Below, in pieces: positions 7,418 to 15,547 of a DNA stretch of 64,000 nucleotides. The stretch's first letter is position 1, and each line of letters opens with the position of its first letter. The notes beneath the pieces are model-generated. The model had not been told where the DNA came from. It saw nothing but the letters and a program-made list of their open reading frames with translations, and ran no database searches. The stretch is from the NCBI GenBank assembly GCA_021740105.1, contig JAIPAM010000005.1, positions 62,001 to 126,000 of the forward strand. The letters are read 5' to 3'. A program made the translations under genes and the position numbers. This DNA is from Flavobacterium sp. Its GTDB lineage: Bacteria; Bacteroidota; Bacteroidia; Flavobacteriales; Flavobacteriaceae.

Positions 7418-7942
7418 TTAATAACCAAGCTTTTTTCTATTATCGAATTCTTTTTTTTGAGCGCTTTCTTCTAACAACTGCTCCATTGCAGCATAAATCT
7501 CCATTAATTGAACATCGTGTTCTCCCAATCTTTCTTCTAAATCACTTTTCAATTCTCGAATTTGTTGTGAGATTTCACTTTGCAAACCAATTGCTTTTCT
7601 GATTTCTACAAACGCCCGCATAATTGCGATGTTAACAATTGCTGCTTTATCAGATCGTAATATAGAGCTTAGCATCGCCACTCCTTGTTCGGTAAAGGCA
7701 TAGGGTAAATATTTTTTTCCTCTATGCTTATTTGAACTAGTCACAAATTGTGACCAGTTAGATTCTAATTCATCCCCAGTAATTTGGAACATAAAATCTT
7801 CAGGAAACCGAATGCTGTTTCTTTTTACTGCTTGATTTAAAACTTTCGTATCTACTTCGTAAAGCGTAGCTAAATCAAAATCAAATATGATTTTTTCTCC
7901 ACGGATAAAATGAATTTTGGATTGTAATTGGGTAAGTTCCAT
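7418..7942 (-). CDS. ORF6N-domain DNA-binding protein
   Basis: 174 aa from the ATG at 7942. The N-terminal ORF6N domain (PF10543, related to phage KilA-N/antirepressor proteins) covers residues about 5-90, with IRGEKIIFDFDLATLYEV and a YAFTEQGVAMLSSILRS segment. The C-terminal third is a predicted coiled coil (LKSDLEERLGEHDVQLMEIYAAMEQLLEE). A longer frame begins with a TTG at 8029, but its extra 29 residues lie partly in the CG-heptad array and do not resemble the family, so the internal ATG is preferred. Such genes occur in phages and as orphans in Bacteroidetes chromosomes; no other phage genes are nearby. Function is unknown beyond likely DNA binding. Confidence 0.8.
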   Translation of the reverse strand: MELTQLQSKIHFIRGEKIIFDFDLATLYEVDTKVLNQAVKRNSIRFPEDFMFQITGDELESNWSQFVTSSNKHRGKKYLPYAFTEQGVAMLSSILRSDKAAIVNIAIMRAFVEIRKAIGLQSEISQQIRELKSDLEERLGEHDVQLMEIYAAMEQLLEESAQKKEFDNRKKLGY

Positions 7943-7980
7943 AAAATTGATTATTTGGCTGGTATTGATTATTTGGTAAA

Positions 7981-8175
7981 CGGTGGCCGATGATCGTTGG
8001 TCGCTTTTTGTTCTTCGGTCAACGGTCAACGTTTAACGTTATTCGTTGTTCGATGGTCGTTTTTCGCATTTGTTCTTCGGTCAACGGTCAACGGTTAACA
8101 GTAAACGTTTTTCTTTGAACCTACAACTTACAACTTTCTCAACTTACAACCTACAACATTCTCAACCTACAACAT
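7981..8175. repeat. CG-heptad array with TACAAC tail
   Basis: Thirteen uninterrupted 7-mers from 7981 to 8071 (CGGTGGC, CGATGAT, CGTTGGT and so on). After a one-base deletion the phase resumes at 8078-8112. A tail of TACAACT/TACAACA-type units runs to about 8170 and ends close to the stop codon at 8186. Just to the left, TTGATTATTTGG occurs twice (about 7948 and 7966). Confidence 0.88.
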
Positions 8176-8185
8176 TCATCTACTT

Positions 8186-8551
8186 CTAGTATTGATTGGT
8201 AGCTAAAAGCACCAAAGTACACGCTACTTCTACTTTTATATTGTTCAATTTAAGTAATTGGTAAAATTCAGGATTTTCAGTTCCTGGGTTGAAAAGCACC
8301 CTTTTTGGTTTGGCTTCCACAATATAATTGTAATAATCTCTTTGTCTGGACGGATTTAAATATAGGGAAACGGTGTTTATTTGCGATAACGGAATGGCTT
8401 TGGTGTAAATTTTTATTCCCGCAACTTCGCCTGTATTTTGCCCAATGGCTAATACCGAATGCCCTTTCTCAACTAACATAGTAATGGCTTTATACGAATA
8501 TCGGTCGGGCTTTGTTGACGCGCCAAGTACGAGTGTTTTTTTATTTTTCAT
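8186..8551 (-). CDS. CoA-binding protein (YccU-like)
   Basis: A 121-aa single-domain Rossmann protein of the CoA_binding_2 family (PF13380). It has the N-terminal LVLGASTKPDRYSYKAITML motif (residues 7-26), VSLYLNPSRQRDYYNYI in the middle and the VLFNPGTENPEF segment near 84-95. Family members bind CoA or a related nucleotide; the physiological role is unclear. It lies 27 bp downstream of the ctlX-like gene on the same strand. A -7 box in that gap (8556-8563) suggests its own promoter, possibly giving a leaderless message. Confidence 0.85.
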   Translation of the reverse strand: MKNKKTLVLGASTKPDRYSYKAITMLVEKGHSVLAIGQNTGEVAGIKIYTKAIPLSQINTVSLYLNPSRQRDYYNYIVEAKPKRVLFNPGTENPEFYQLLKLNNIKVEVACTLVLLATNQY

Positions 8552-8555
8552 TTTG

Positions 8556-8563
8556 CAAAAATA
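8556..8563 (-). promoter_or_regulatory. -7 element TATTTTTG before the CoA-binding gene
   Basis: TATTTTTG on the minus strand (8563-8556) with only 4 nt to the ATG at 8551. No clear TTG at the -33 distance was found. If used, transcription would start at or within a base or two of the start codon. Confidence 0.45.
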
Positions 8564-8578
8564 CTAATTTACTGTGGT

Positions 8579-9520
8579 TTAAATTTCCTCTTTAGGTAAG
8601 AATATTTCGGCCATCATGCAACGGGCACTTCCACCACCACAAGCCTCAATAGTATCTAGGTTGGCACTTAAAATAGTAACGTGTTCTTCCAATTGTGCAA
8701 TTTGTTTTTTGGTAAGACTTTGATAGGCCGCTGCACTCATTACCAAATACCTTCTTTCATTCTCCCCTTTTACCTCAAGCATGTTTCCTGCAAAATTATT
8801 GACTTGCTCTTCGGTTATGTAAATCACTTCTTTATCATCGCCTTTTAAACTATCGACCACCATTTTGCGTTCTTTTTTATCGTCTATAGAATCGGCGCAA
8901 ATTACGGCAAAAGTTTCCCCAATACACATCATTACATTGGTGTGATAGATTAATTTTCGTTCGCCATTTACGGTTTGAAACGCTTCAAATAGAATAGGAT
9001 TTAAGTCAAAATCTTCACAAAACTCTATAAATAATTCTTCATCGGCTCTTGGTGATAAGGCGCAATAGGCCTTTCCATTAGAACGATCTAGAAGAATACT
9101 TCCAGTACCTTCAAGGAAAAAATCGTCTTCTTCAGCAGAAGTATAATCCATAATATTATCGATAATAAAACCTCTTTCTTCTAATAAATCCAAAATATCT
9201 TCACGACGCTCCAATCGGCGGTTTTCAGCATACATCGGAAACAATGCGATGTCACCATTTTCATGAAAGGAGATCCAGTTGTTTGGAAAAATACTATCAG
9301 GTGTATCGGGGTTTATAGTATCATCTACAACAATTACCTCAATTCCAACAGCTTCTAATTTTGCAACAAAAGCATCGAATTCTTGTTGGGCTTTTGCATT
9401 AACCGTTGCAGGCAATAATCCGTCGATCACTTTTTGGTAATAGTTATTTACTGCCGTTTGCTCGTTCATTCGAAAAGCAACAGGGCGAATCATTAAAATA
9501 GAATTGGTAGTTTGATTCAT
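8579..9520 (-). CDS. ctlX: Arginine-deiminase-fold hydrolase (CtlX type)
   Basis: A 313-aa member of the amidinotransferase/arginine deiminase superfamily that matches the type named CtlX (citrulline utilisation hydrolase type). Active-site landmarks are FPNNWISFH (residues 78-86), an acidic LEGTGS segment (136-141), His193 in YHTNV, and the nucleophile Cys301 in GGGSARCM. The likely chemistry is hydrolysis of a guanidino or ureido group, as in arginine, citrulline or N-omega-substituted arginine; the exact substrate is not deducible. A second family member lies immediately upstream on the same strand (9604-10518), separated by a palindromic heptad array. Confidence 0.8.
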   Translation of the reverse strand: MNQTTNSILMIRPVAFRMNEQTAVNNYYQKVIDGLLPATVNAKAQQEFDAFVAKLEAVGIEVIVVDDTINPDTPDSIFPNNWISFHENGDIALFPMYAENRRLERREDILDLLEERGFIIDNIMDYTSAEEDDFFLEGTGSILLDRSNGKAYCALSPRADEELFIEFCEDFDLNPILFEAFQTVNGERKLIYHTNVMMCIGETFAVICADSIDDKKERKMVVDSLKGDDKEVIYITEEQVNNFAGNMLEVKGENERRYLVMSAAAYQSLTKKQIAQLEEHVTILSANLDTIEACGGGSARCMMAEIFLPKEEI

Positions 9521-9531
9521 GTTATTTTATT

Positions 9532-9600
9532 GTTTAAAGTTTAAAGTTTAAAGTTAGAAGTTTAAAGTTAGCAACAACCTTAAACTTTAAACTTTAAACA
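9532..9600. repeat. GTTTAAA heptad array, palindromic
   Basis: In-phase 7-mers GTTTAAA (9532-9538, 9539-9545, 9546-9552), GTTAGAA, GTTTAAA and GTTAGCA, then ACAACCT and TAAACTT twice. The right part is the reverse complement of the left, so the block can fold into a long AT-rich hairpin. It lies between the two arginine-deiminase-type genes and may act as a processing or attenuation site. Confidence 0.8.
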
Positions 9601-9603
9601 CAT

Positions 9604-10518
9604 TTATTCTCTAATTAACGGCAAAGTCGAACACCTTAACAATCCTTCTTGTTTGGCTATTTCTGCATAAGGCACTTCCTCAACGGTAAATCCATTTCCT
9701 CTAAGCCACTTGTTTAATCTTTTAAATTTTCTTTCAGAAACCACTACGTTTGGGGCAATCGAGAAAACATTAGAATACATATTATACATTTCATTTCTTT
9801 TAATATGAAATAAATTCTCTTTTCCAAAAAGGGCTACGAGATATAAATAATCAGCTTCTTCTCGAAATCCTTGCTTGTAAATAATTCCTTTGTCTAGCCC
9901 TACCGGTTGGAAGCAACAATCCAAATGGAGCGCATTGTCTCGGGCTTCAATTTTTGATTTAACCAAATCAAATTCTTTTACAATTTTATCTGGAAATAGA
10001 TTTCTAATAAATTCAACTCCTTGCCAATTGGTTCTTGCGGTGATATAATCTTTGTAATCACTGCCTTTATAGGTTCCGATAAAAATATAGTTTTTCCAAA
10101 GCATTACATCGCCACCTTCAATATGCACTTCCTCGGGAGGGCGAATCACTCTTAACGGATCTATTTGATCGGTAATATATTGAATAGCATCCAGTTCCCT
10201 TTCCCTATCTGGTAAAATATTGGCTTTTATAAAAATATCATCTATTACAAATCCGATATCTCGGGTAAAAATCTGGTTGTAATTTTCAATCATTTCAGGC
10301 CGATAAACCGTTACCTCATATTTTTTAAACACGGCATTAAAGGCATCTATTTCTTTAACCATGTCGGCTTCCACAGGATAAGTTCCTGCTATTATATGCT
10401 CTAATGATTTTGGGTCGTAGGCTTCTTCAATAGTTGGTGTTGGCCCATTATTAATTGCCGACCCTAAAACTACTGCTCTCAATCTTGCTGTTTCGTTTTT
10501 TACATTTAGCTTTAACAT
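9604..10518 (-). CDS. Amidinotransferase/dimethylarginine dimethylaminohydrolase family protein
   Basis: A 304-aa pentein-fold enzyme. Key residues are visible: FTRD (84-87), EGGD (134-137), His198 in ALHLD and Cys296 in LLRCSTLP, the Cys-His-acidic set used by arginine deiminases, DDAH and amidinotransferases. It could hydrolyse or transfer an amidino group of an arginine derivative. It forms a same-strand pair with the CtlX-type gene but is only distantly similar in sequence; the shared catalytic layout suggests related substrates. Upstream on the same strand is gltA with its own terminator, so this pair is a separate unit. The precise reaction is not assignable from sequence. Confidence 0.78.
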   Translation of the reverse strand: MLKLNVKNETARLRAVVLGSAINNGPTPTIEEAYDPKSLEHIIAGTYPVEADMVKEIDAFNAVFKKYEVTVYRPEMIENYNQIFTRDIGFVIDDIFIKANILPDRERELDAIQYITDQIDPLRVIRPPEEVHIEGGDVMLWKNYIFIGTYKGSDYKDYITARTNWQGVEFIRNLFPDKIVKEFDLVKSKIEARDNALHLDCCFQPVGLDKGIIYKQGFREEADYLYLVALFGKENLFHIKRNEMYNMYSNVFSIAPNVVVSERKFKRLNKWLRGNGFTVEEVPYAEIAKQEGLLRCSTLPLIRE

Positions 10519-10556
10519 GGGTATTTTCTTAGAATAGACTAATTACAAATATAAAA

Positions 10557-10581
10557 AAAGCTTCACAATTGGTGAAGCTTT
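10557..10581 (-). terminator. Terminator of gltA
   Basis: Perfect 10-bp stem (AAAGCTTCAC at 10557-10566 with GTGAAGCTTT at 10572-10581), 5-nt loop, and a run of U on the minus-strand transcript after the stem. It begins about 20 bp past the gltA stop. Confidence 0.85.
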
Positions 10582-10602
10582 CTCAATAATTAATCAAAAA
10601 AT

Positions 10603-11886
10603 TTATCTTTTCTCAATAGATTTAAAATCTCTTAATGGCTCGCCGATATAAACTTGTCTTGGACGACCAATAGGCTCTTTATTTTCACGCATTTCTTTCC
10701 ATTGCGCAATCCAACCTGGCAATCTTCCAATGGCGAACAATACAGTGAACATATCTGTTGGAATCCCTAAGGCACGGTAAATGATTCCAGAATAGAAATC
10801 GACGTTAGGATATAATTTTCTAGATACAAAATACTCATCTACTAAAGCCGCTTCTTCTAATCTTTTAGCAATCGCTAAAATGGGATCATTAACTCCTAAA
10901 GTGGTTAAAACTTCGTCAGCTGCTTTTTTAATGATTTTTGCTCTTGGGTCAAAATTTTTGTAAACACGGTGACCGAATCCCATTAAACGGAAAGGATCCT
11001 CTTTATCTTTGGCTTTCGCCATATATTTATCAGCATCACCACCATTTTTCTGAATCTCTTCAAGCATTTCAAGAACTGCTTGATTGGCACCACCGTGAAG
11101 TGGTCCCCAAAGTGCAGAAACTCCAGCTGAGATGGAAGCAAATAAACCAGCGTGTGAAGAGCCAACCATTCTTACTGTTGAAGTAGAACAATTTTGCTCG
11201 TGATCGGCATGAAGGATAAATAATTTATTTAAAGCATCAACAACCACTGGGTTAGAAGCGTAAGGTCCTGTTGGAATTTCAAACATTAATCGCATAAAAT
11301 TATCCACGTACCCTTTCGTATTATCGTAGTAATTCAATGGATAACCCATGCTTTTTCTGTACGTCCAGGTTGCAATTACAAGGAATTTACCCATGGTTTT
11401 ACAAACCGCTTCATACATTTCTTTTTCATTTTCAACATTTACCGACTTCGGATTGAAAGCAGTTAAGGCACTGGTTAAAGAAGATAAAACTCCCATTGGG
11501 TGGGCTGTTTTTGGAAATCCATCTATGATGTTTTTCATTTCTTCGTTCACCAAAGTGTATTTTCTAATATTGGTTTCAAATTCTTCTAACTGCTGTGCAG
11601 TAGGTAACTCACCAAAAATTAATAAGTAAGAAACTTCTAGGAAATTAGCTTTGTCAGCCAATTCTTCAATTGCATACCCTCTGTAACGCAAAATTCCTTC
11701 TTCCCCATCAAGGAAGGTGATTTCACTTTTACAAGATCCTGAATTTTTATACCCTGGATCTAGAGTGATAGCTCCTGATAAATCACGTAATTTATTAACA
11801 TCTATGGCTACTTCATTTTCACTTCCTACAATTACAGGAAATTCATATTTTTTACCTTCTAATTCTAATACCGCTATTTTTGACAT
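10603..11886 (-). CDS. gltA: Citrate synthase
   Basis: Condenses acetyl-CoA and oxaloacetate to citrate, the entry step of the TCA cycle. The 427-aa length and an N-terminal domain containing GEEGILRYRGYAIEEL are typical of the bacterial hexameric type. Catalytic residues are in place: His264 in GPLHGG (261-266), His306 in GFGHRVYK (303-310) and Asp363 in NVDFYSG (361-367). HADHEQN at 226-232 is also conserved. It is a monocistronic unit with a -7 box at 11919-11926 and a terminator at 10557-10581. Confidence 0.97.
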   Translation of the reverse strand: MSKIAVLELEGKKYEFPVIVGSENEVAIDVNKLRDLSGAITLDPGYKNSGSCKSEITFLDGEEGILRYRGYAIEELADKANFLEVSYLLIFGELPTAQQLEEFETNIRKYTLVNEEMKNIIDGFPKTAHPMGVLSSLTSALTAFNPKSVNVENEKEMYEAVCKTMGKFLVIATWTYRKSMGYPLNYYDNTKGYVDNFMRLMFEIPTGPYASNPVVVDALNKLFILHADHEQNCSTSTVRMVGSSHAGLFASISAGVSALWGPLHGGANQAVLEMLEEIQKNGGDADKYMAKAKDKEDPFRLMGFGHRVYKNFDPRAKIIKKAADEVLTTLGVNDPILAIAKRLEEAALVDEYFVSRKLYPNVDFYSGIIYRALGIPTDMFTVLFAIGRLPGWIAQWKEMRENKEPIGRPRQVYIGEPLRDFKSIEKR

Positions 11887-11918
11887 ACTATGTGGAAAAT
11901 CTAATTTTTAATTGTGAA

Positions 11919-11926
11919 CAAAATTA
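11919..11926 (-). promoter_or_regulatory. -7 element TAATTTTG for gltA
   Basis: TAATTTTG on the minus strand, 32 bp upstream of the gltA ATG (11886). It fits TAnnTTTG, but no TTG sits at the usual -33 spacing, so only the downstream half is supported. Confidence 0.5.
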
Positions 11927-12039
11927 AGGTATTTCATATTAATTAAAAAAGAAATACGGTAACGATTTCGTTAAATTAAATATAAAAATTATAATAATGT
12001 CAATCCTTTTTAGAAAAACATAAAAATTGGCATAAAAAA

Positions 12040-12070
12040 ACGTCCAATTAGCAATTCACTAATTGGACGT
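12040..12070 (-). terminator. Terminator of eno
   Basis: Perfect 11-bp stem (ACGTCCAATTA at 12040-12050 with TAATTGGACGT at 12060-12070), 9-nt loop, followed on the minus strand by a U-run. It lies about 22 bp past the eno stop. Confidence 0.87.
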
Positions 12071-12091
12071 GTATAAATGGTGAATTACAAC

Positions 12092-13408
<1,317 letters not shown>

Positions 13409-13424
13409 TTACTAAATTATAATG

Positions 13425-13432
13425 CAAATATA
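13425..13432 (-). promoter_or_regulatory. -7 element TATATTTG for eno
   Basis: TATATTTG on the minus strand, giving a leader of roughly 35 nt to the eno start at 13384. No TTG at the standard upstream distance was found. Confidence 0.5.
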
Positions 13433-13487
13433 TTAGAAGTATTGTAATGTTTATTTGAAACTAATTAATGTTATTAACTCAAACGTT

Positions 13488-14597
13488 TTAGTTCTTCGAA
13501 AGTTTTATATTATCAATAAACTGATCAAATAAATAAGCAGCATCGTGTGGTCCCGGACTTGCTTCCGGATGGTATTGTACTGAAAAACAGCTTTTAGAAA
13601 TCATTTTCATTCCAGCAACTGTCCCATCATTTAAATGCAAATGAGTAATTTCAAAGTCGGGATGATTTTCTAATTCTTCTTTGTTTACTGCAAAACCATG
13701 GTTTTGAGAGGTAATTTCCCCTTTATTGGTAATCATATTCTTCACTGGGTGATTGATTCCGCGGTGGCCGTTAAACATTTTATAGGTAGAAATTCCATTG
13801 GCTAAAGCAATCATTTGGTGGCCTAAGCAAATTCCAAAAACGGGAGTATCGGTTTTAAGAATTTGACGCGTTACTTCTTGAACTTCTTTTAGCGGATCTG
13901 GATCGCCGGGTCCGTTGGAAAGGAAGTAACCATCGGGATTAAATGCTTTTAATTCCTCAAAAGAGGTATTGTAAGGGAAAACTTTAATGTAACAATCTCT
14001 TGCTTCAAGACATCGTAAGATATTGGTTTTTATACCTAAATCTAAAGCGGCAATTTTATAAGTAGCCTTTTCATCACCATAGAAGTAAGGAGTTTTCGTT
14101 GAAACTTTTGAAGCCAATTCCAATCCTTTCATATTAGGAACCAATGCTAATTTCGCTTTTAGCTCTTCAATCGGGGTTCCGTCAGTACAAATAACTGAGT
14201 TCATTGCGCCATTATCGCGAATATAACTTACTAAAGCTCTAGTATCCACATCAGAAATTGCAACCAGATTTACTTTTTCAAAATAGTCATAAAGGCTTTC
14301 CGATGCGTCCGGTCTGGAATAATTAAAACTAAAGTTCTTACAAACTAATCCAGCTATTTTTATTCCGTCGGAATCGACTTCGTTTTTATGAACACCATAA
14401 TTTCCAATGTGAGGGTTGGTAGCTACCATTATTTGACCAAAATAAGAAGGGTCGGTGAAAATTTCTTGGTACCCAGTCATTCCGGTATTGAAACAAACTT
14501 CTCCGAATGCAGTTCCATCTATACCAATGGATTTTCCATGAAAAATAGTTCCGTCACTAAGGAGTAAAATTGCAGATTTTCTGTTTGAGTATTTCAT
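13488..14597 (-). CDS. carA: Carbamoyl-phosphate synthase small subunit
   Basis: Glutaminase subunit that hydrolyses glutamine and channels ammonia to CarB for carbamoyl phosphate, feeding arginine and pyrimidine synthesis. The N-terminal CarA domain (LLLSDGTIFHGKSIG, FNTGMTGYQEIFTDPSY) is followed by a class I glutamine amidotransferase domain with nucleophile Cys257 in GICLGHQM and His343/Glu345 in QYHPEAS. Length of 369 aa is normal. carB is not adjacent in this window. A -7 box lies at 14622-14629, so it seems separately transcribed from the ribosomal operon upstream. Confidence 0.97.
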   Translation of the reverse strand: MKYSNRKSAILLLSDGTIFHGKSIGIDGTAFGEVCFNTGMTGYQEIFTDPSYFGQIMVATNPHIGNYGVHKNEVDSDGIKIAGLVCKNFSFNYSRPDASESLYDYFEKVNLVAISDVDTRALVSYIRDNGAMNSVICTDGTPIEELKAKLALVPNMKGLELASKVSTKTPYFYGDEKATYKIAALDLGIKTNILRCLEARDCYIKVFPYNTSFEELKAFNPDGYFLSNGPGDPDPLKEVQEVTRQILKTDTPVFGICLGHQMIALANGISTYKMFNGHRGINHPVKNMITNKGEITSQNHGFAVNKEELENHPDFEITHLHLNDGTVAGMKMISKSCFSVQYHPEASPGPHDAAYLFDQFIDNIKLSKN

Positions 14598-14621
14598 TTT
14601 ATAGTTGTTGTGATGTGGTTA

Positions 14622-14629
14622 CAAATTTA
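14622..14629 (-). promoter_or_regulatory. -7 element TAAATTTG for carA
   Basis: TAAATTTG on the minus strand, 24 nt upstream of the carA ATG at 14597. No clear -33 TTG was seen. Confidence 0.45.
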
Positions 14630-14686
14630 ATTCAAAATATGATGCTATAAAAATTAATTTATCGAGAGGCCAAAAATTTCTTTTAC

Positions 14687-14760
14687 TCCTGATAGCAATG
14701 AAAATCCCTTAAAATGGGAAGGTACGAAGCCATTTTAAGGATTGCAATGGATAGCAGGAA
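14687..14760. repeat. Imperfect palindromic intergenic element
   Basis: The core is a hairpin with arms AATCCCTTAAAATGG (14703-14717) and CCATTTTAAGGATT (14730-14743), one bulged base. Flanking CCTGATAGCAATG and GCAATGGATAGCAGG extend the inverted symmetry outward. It resembles a mosaic intergenic repeat I recall from Flavobacterium genomes, with a conserved GATAGC shoulder and a variable hairpin centre; this could not be checked. It lies between rplQ and carA, beyond the rplQ terminator. Confidence 0.5.
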
Positions 14761-14800
14761 TAGGAATAGTCGAAGAGGCCTGATAAAAAAGTTCAAAAAA

Positions 14801-14830
14801 AAAGGACAAACTATTTAAAGTATGTCCTTT
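14801..14830 (-). terminator. Terminator of the ribosomal superoperon
   Basis: Stem AAAGGACA (14801-14808) with TGTCCTTT (14823-14830), extendable by a few imperfect pairs, followed on the minus strand by a run of U. It lies 24 bp past the rplQ stop and ends the operon that starts near 32.2 kb. Confidence 0.8.
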
Positions 14831-14853
14831 TCTATTTATTGATAATGAAATCA

Positions 14854-15510
14854 TTATTCTTCTGTTTTTTCTTCCGCCTCTGGAGCTTCTGTTTCTGCTA
14901 CTGGAGCTTCAACCTCTGTTTCTGCTACTGGAGCTTCAACCTCTGCTTCTGCTACTGGCGCTTCTACTTCTACTTCTGCTTCGGGAGCTTCTACTTCTGC
15001 TTCCACTTCTGGAGCTTCAGCTACTGGAGTTTCTTCAACTACTTCAGCAACTGGTGCTGGAGCTGCTTCTACAGTGTCTTCTGATTTCTTAGCTTTTCCA
15101 CCTCTACGGCTTTTTGCTTTTTTAACTTCTTTTTTACCACCGTTGTAAAGTTCGTTAAAATCTACTAATTCGATCATTGCCATATCGGCATTATCTCCTA
15201 AACGATTTCCAACTTTGATGATACGAGTATATCCACCTGGGCGATCTCCTACTTTAGCCGCTACGTCTCTGAATAAATCAGTTACCGCGTATTTGCTACG
15301 TAAGTAAGAAAAAACGATACGTCTGTTGTGAGTGGTATCTGCTTTTGATTTTGTAATTAAAGGCTCAACGAATTGTTTTAGCGCTTTTGCTTTAGCAACA
15401 GTAGTATTAATACGTTTGTGCTCGATTAAAGAACAAGCCATATTAGCCAACATAGATTTTCTATGTGCAGTCTGTCTGCTTAAATGATTGAATTTTTTTC
15501 CGTGTCTCAT
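14854..15510 (-). CDS. rplQ: 50S ribosomal protein L17 with long acidic repeat tail
   Basis: The first about 125 residues are a normal L17 ([20 protein letters not shown], then [20 protein letters not shown]), the protein beside the exit tunnel that binds 23S rRNA. A basic linker ([17 protein letters not shown]) follows at about 127-145. The remaining about 70 residues contain almost only Glu, Ala, Val, Pro and Thr, arranged in repeats of a nine-residue unit of the type PVAETEVEA; the DNA shows matching 27-bp repeats. Many L17 proteins are near 120 aa, so the 218-aa product is unusually long, although Bacteroidetes L17 often has an extension. It is the last gene of the operon, followed by a terminator. 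Confidence 0.96.
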   Translation of the reverse strand: MRHGKKFNHLSRQTAHRKSMLANMACSLIEHKRINTTVAKAKALKQFVEPLITKSKADTTHNRRIVFSYLRSKYAVTDLFRDVAAKVGDRPGGYTRIIKVGNRLGDNADMAMIELVDFNELYNGGKKEVKKAKSRRGGKAKKSEDTVEAAPAPVAEVVEETPVAEAPEVEAEVEAPEAEVEVEAPVAEAEVEAPVAETEVEAPVAETEAPEAEEKTEE

Positions 15511-15547
15511 TGTATGTTAAATTTAACCTCGCCATGGCGGGATTAGA

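Noticed and set aside
7418..7942. Prophage signalled by the ORF6N gene
   Set aside because: No integrase, capsid, tail, lysis or att-like sequence is present nearby; ORF6N genes also occur as chromosomal orphans.
7943..8029. N-terminal extension of the ORF6N protein
   Set aside because: The extra residues come from array units and do not match the family; the internal ATG at 7942 fits.
34..8175. CRISPR array
   Set aside because: The short-period arrays have no constant repeat of 25-40 bp alternating with unique spacers, and no cas genes are present. The period is 7 bp with variable units.
14839..15084. Plus-strand ORF rich in Phe, Cys, Trp and Ser
   Set aside because: It is the antisense reading of the acidic repeat tail of L17.
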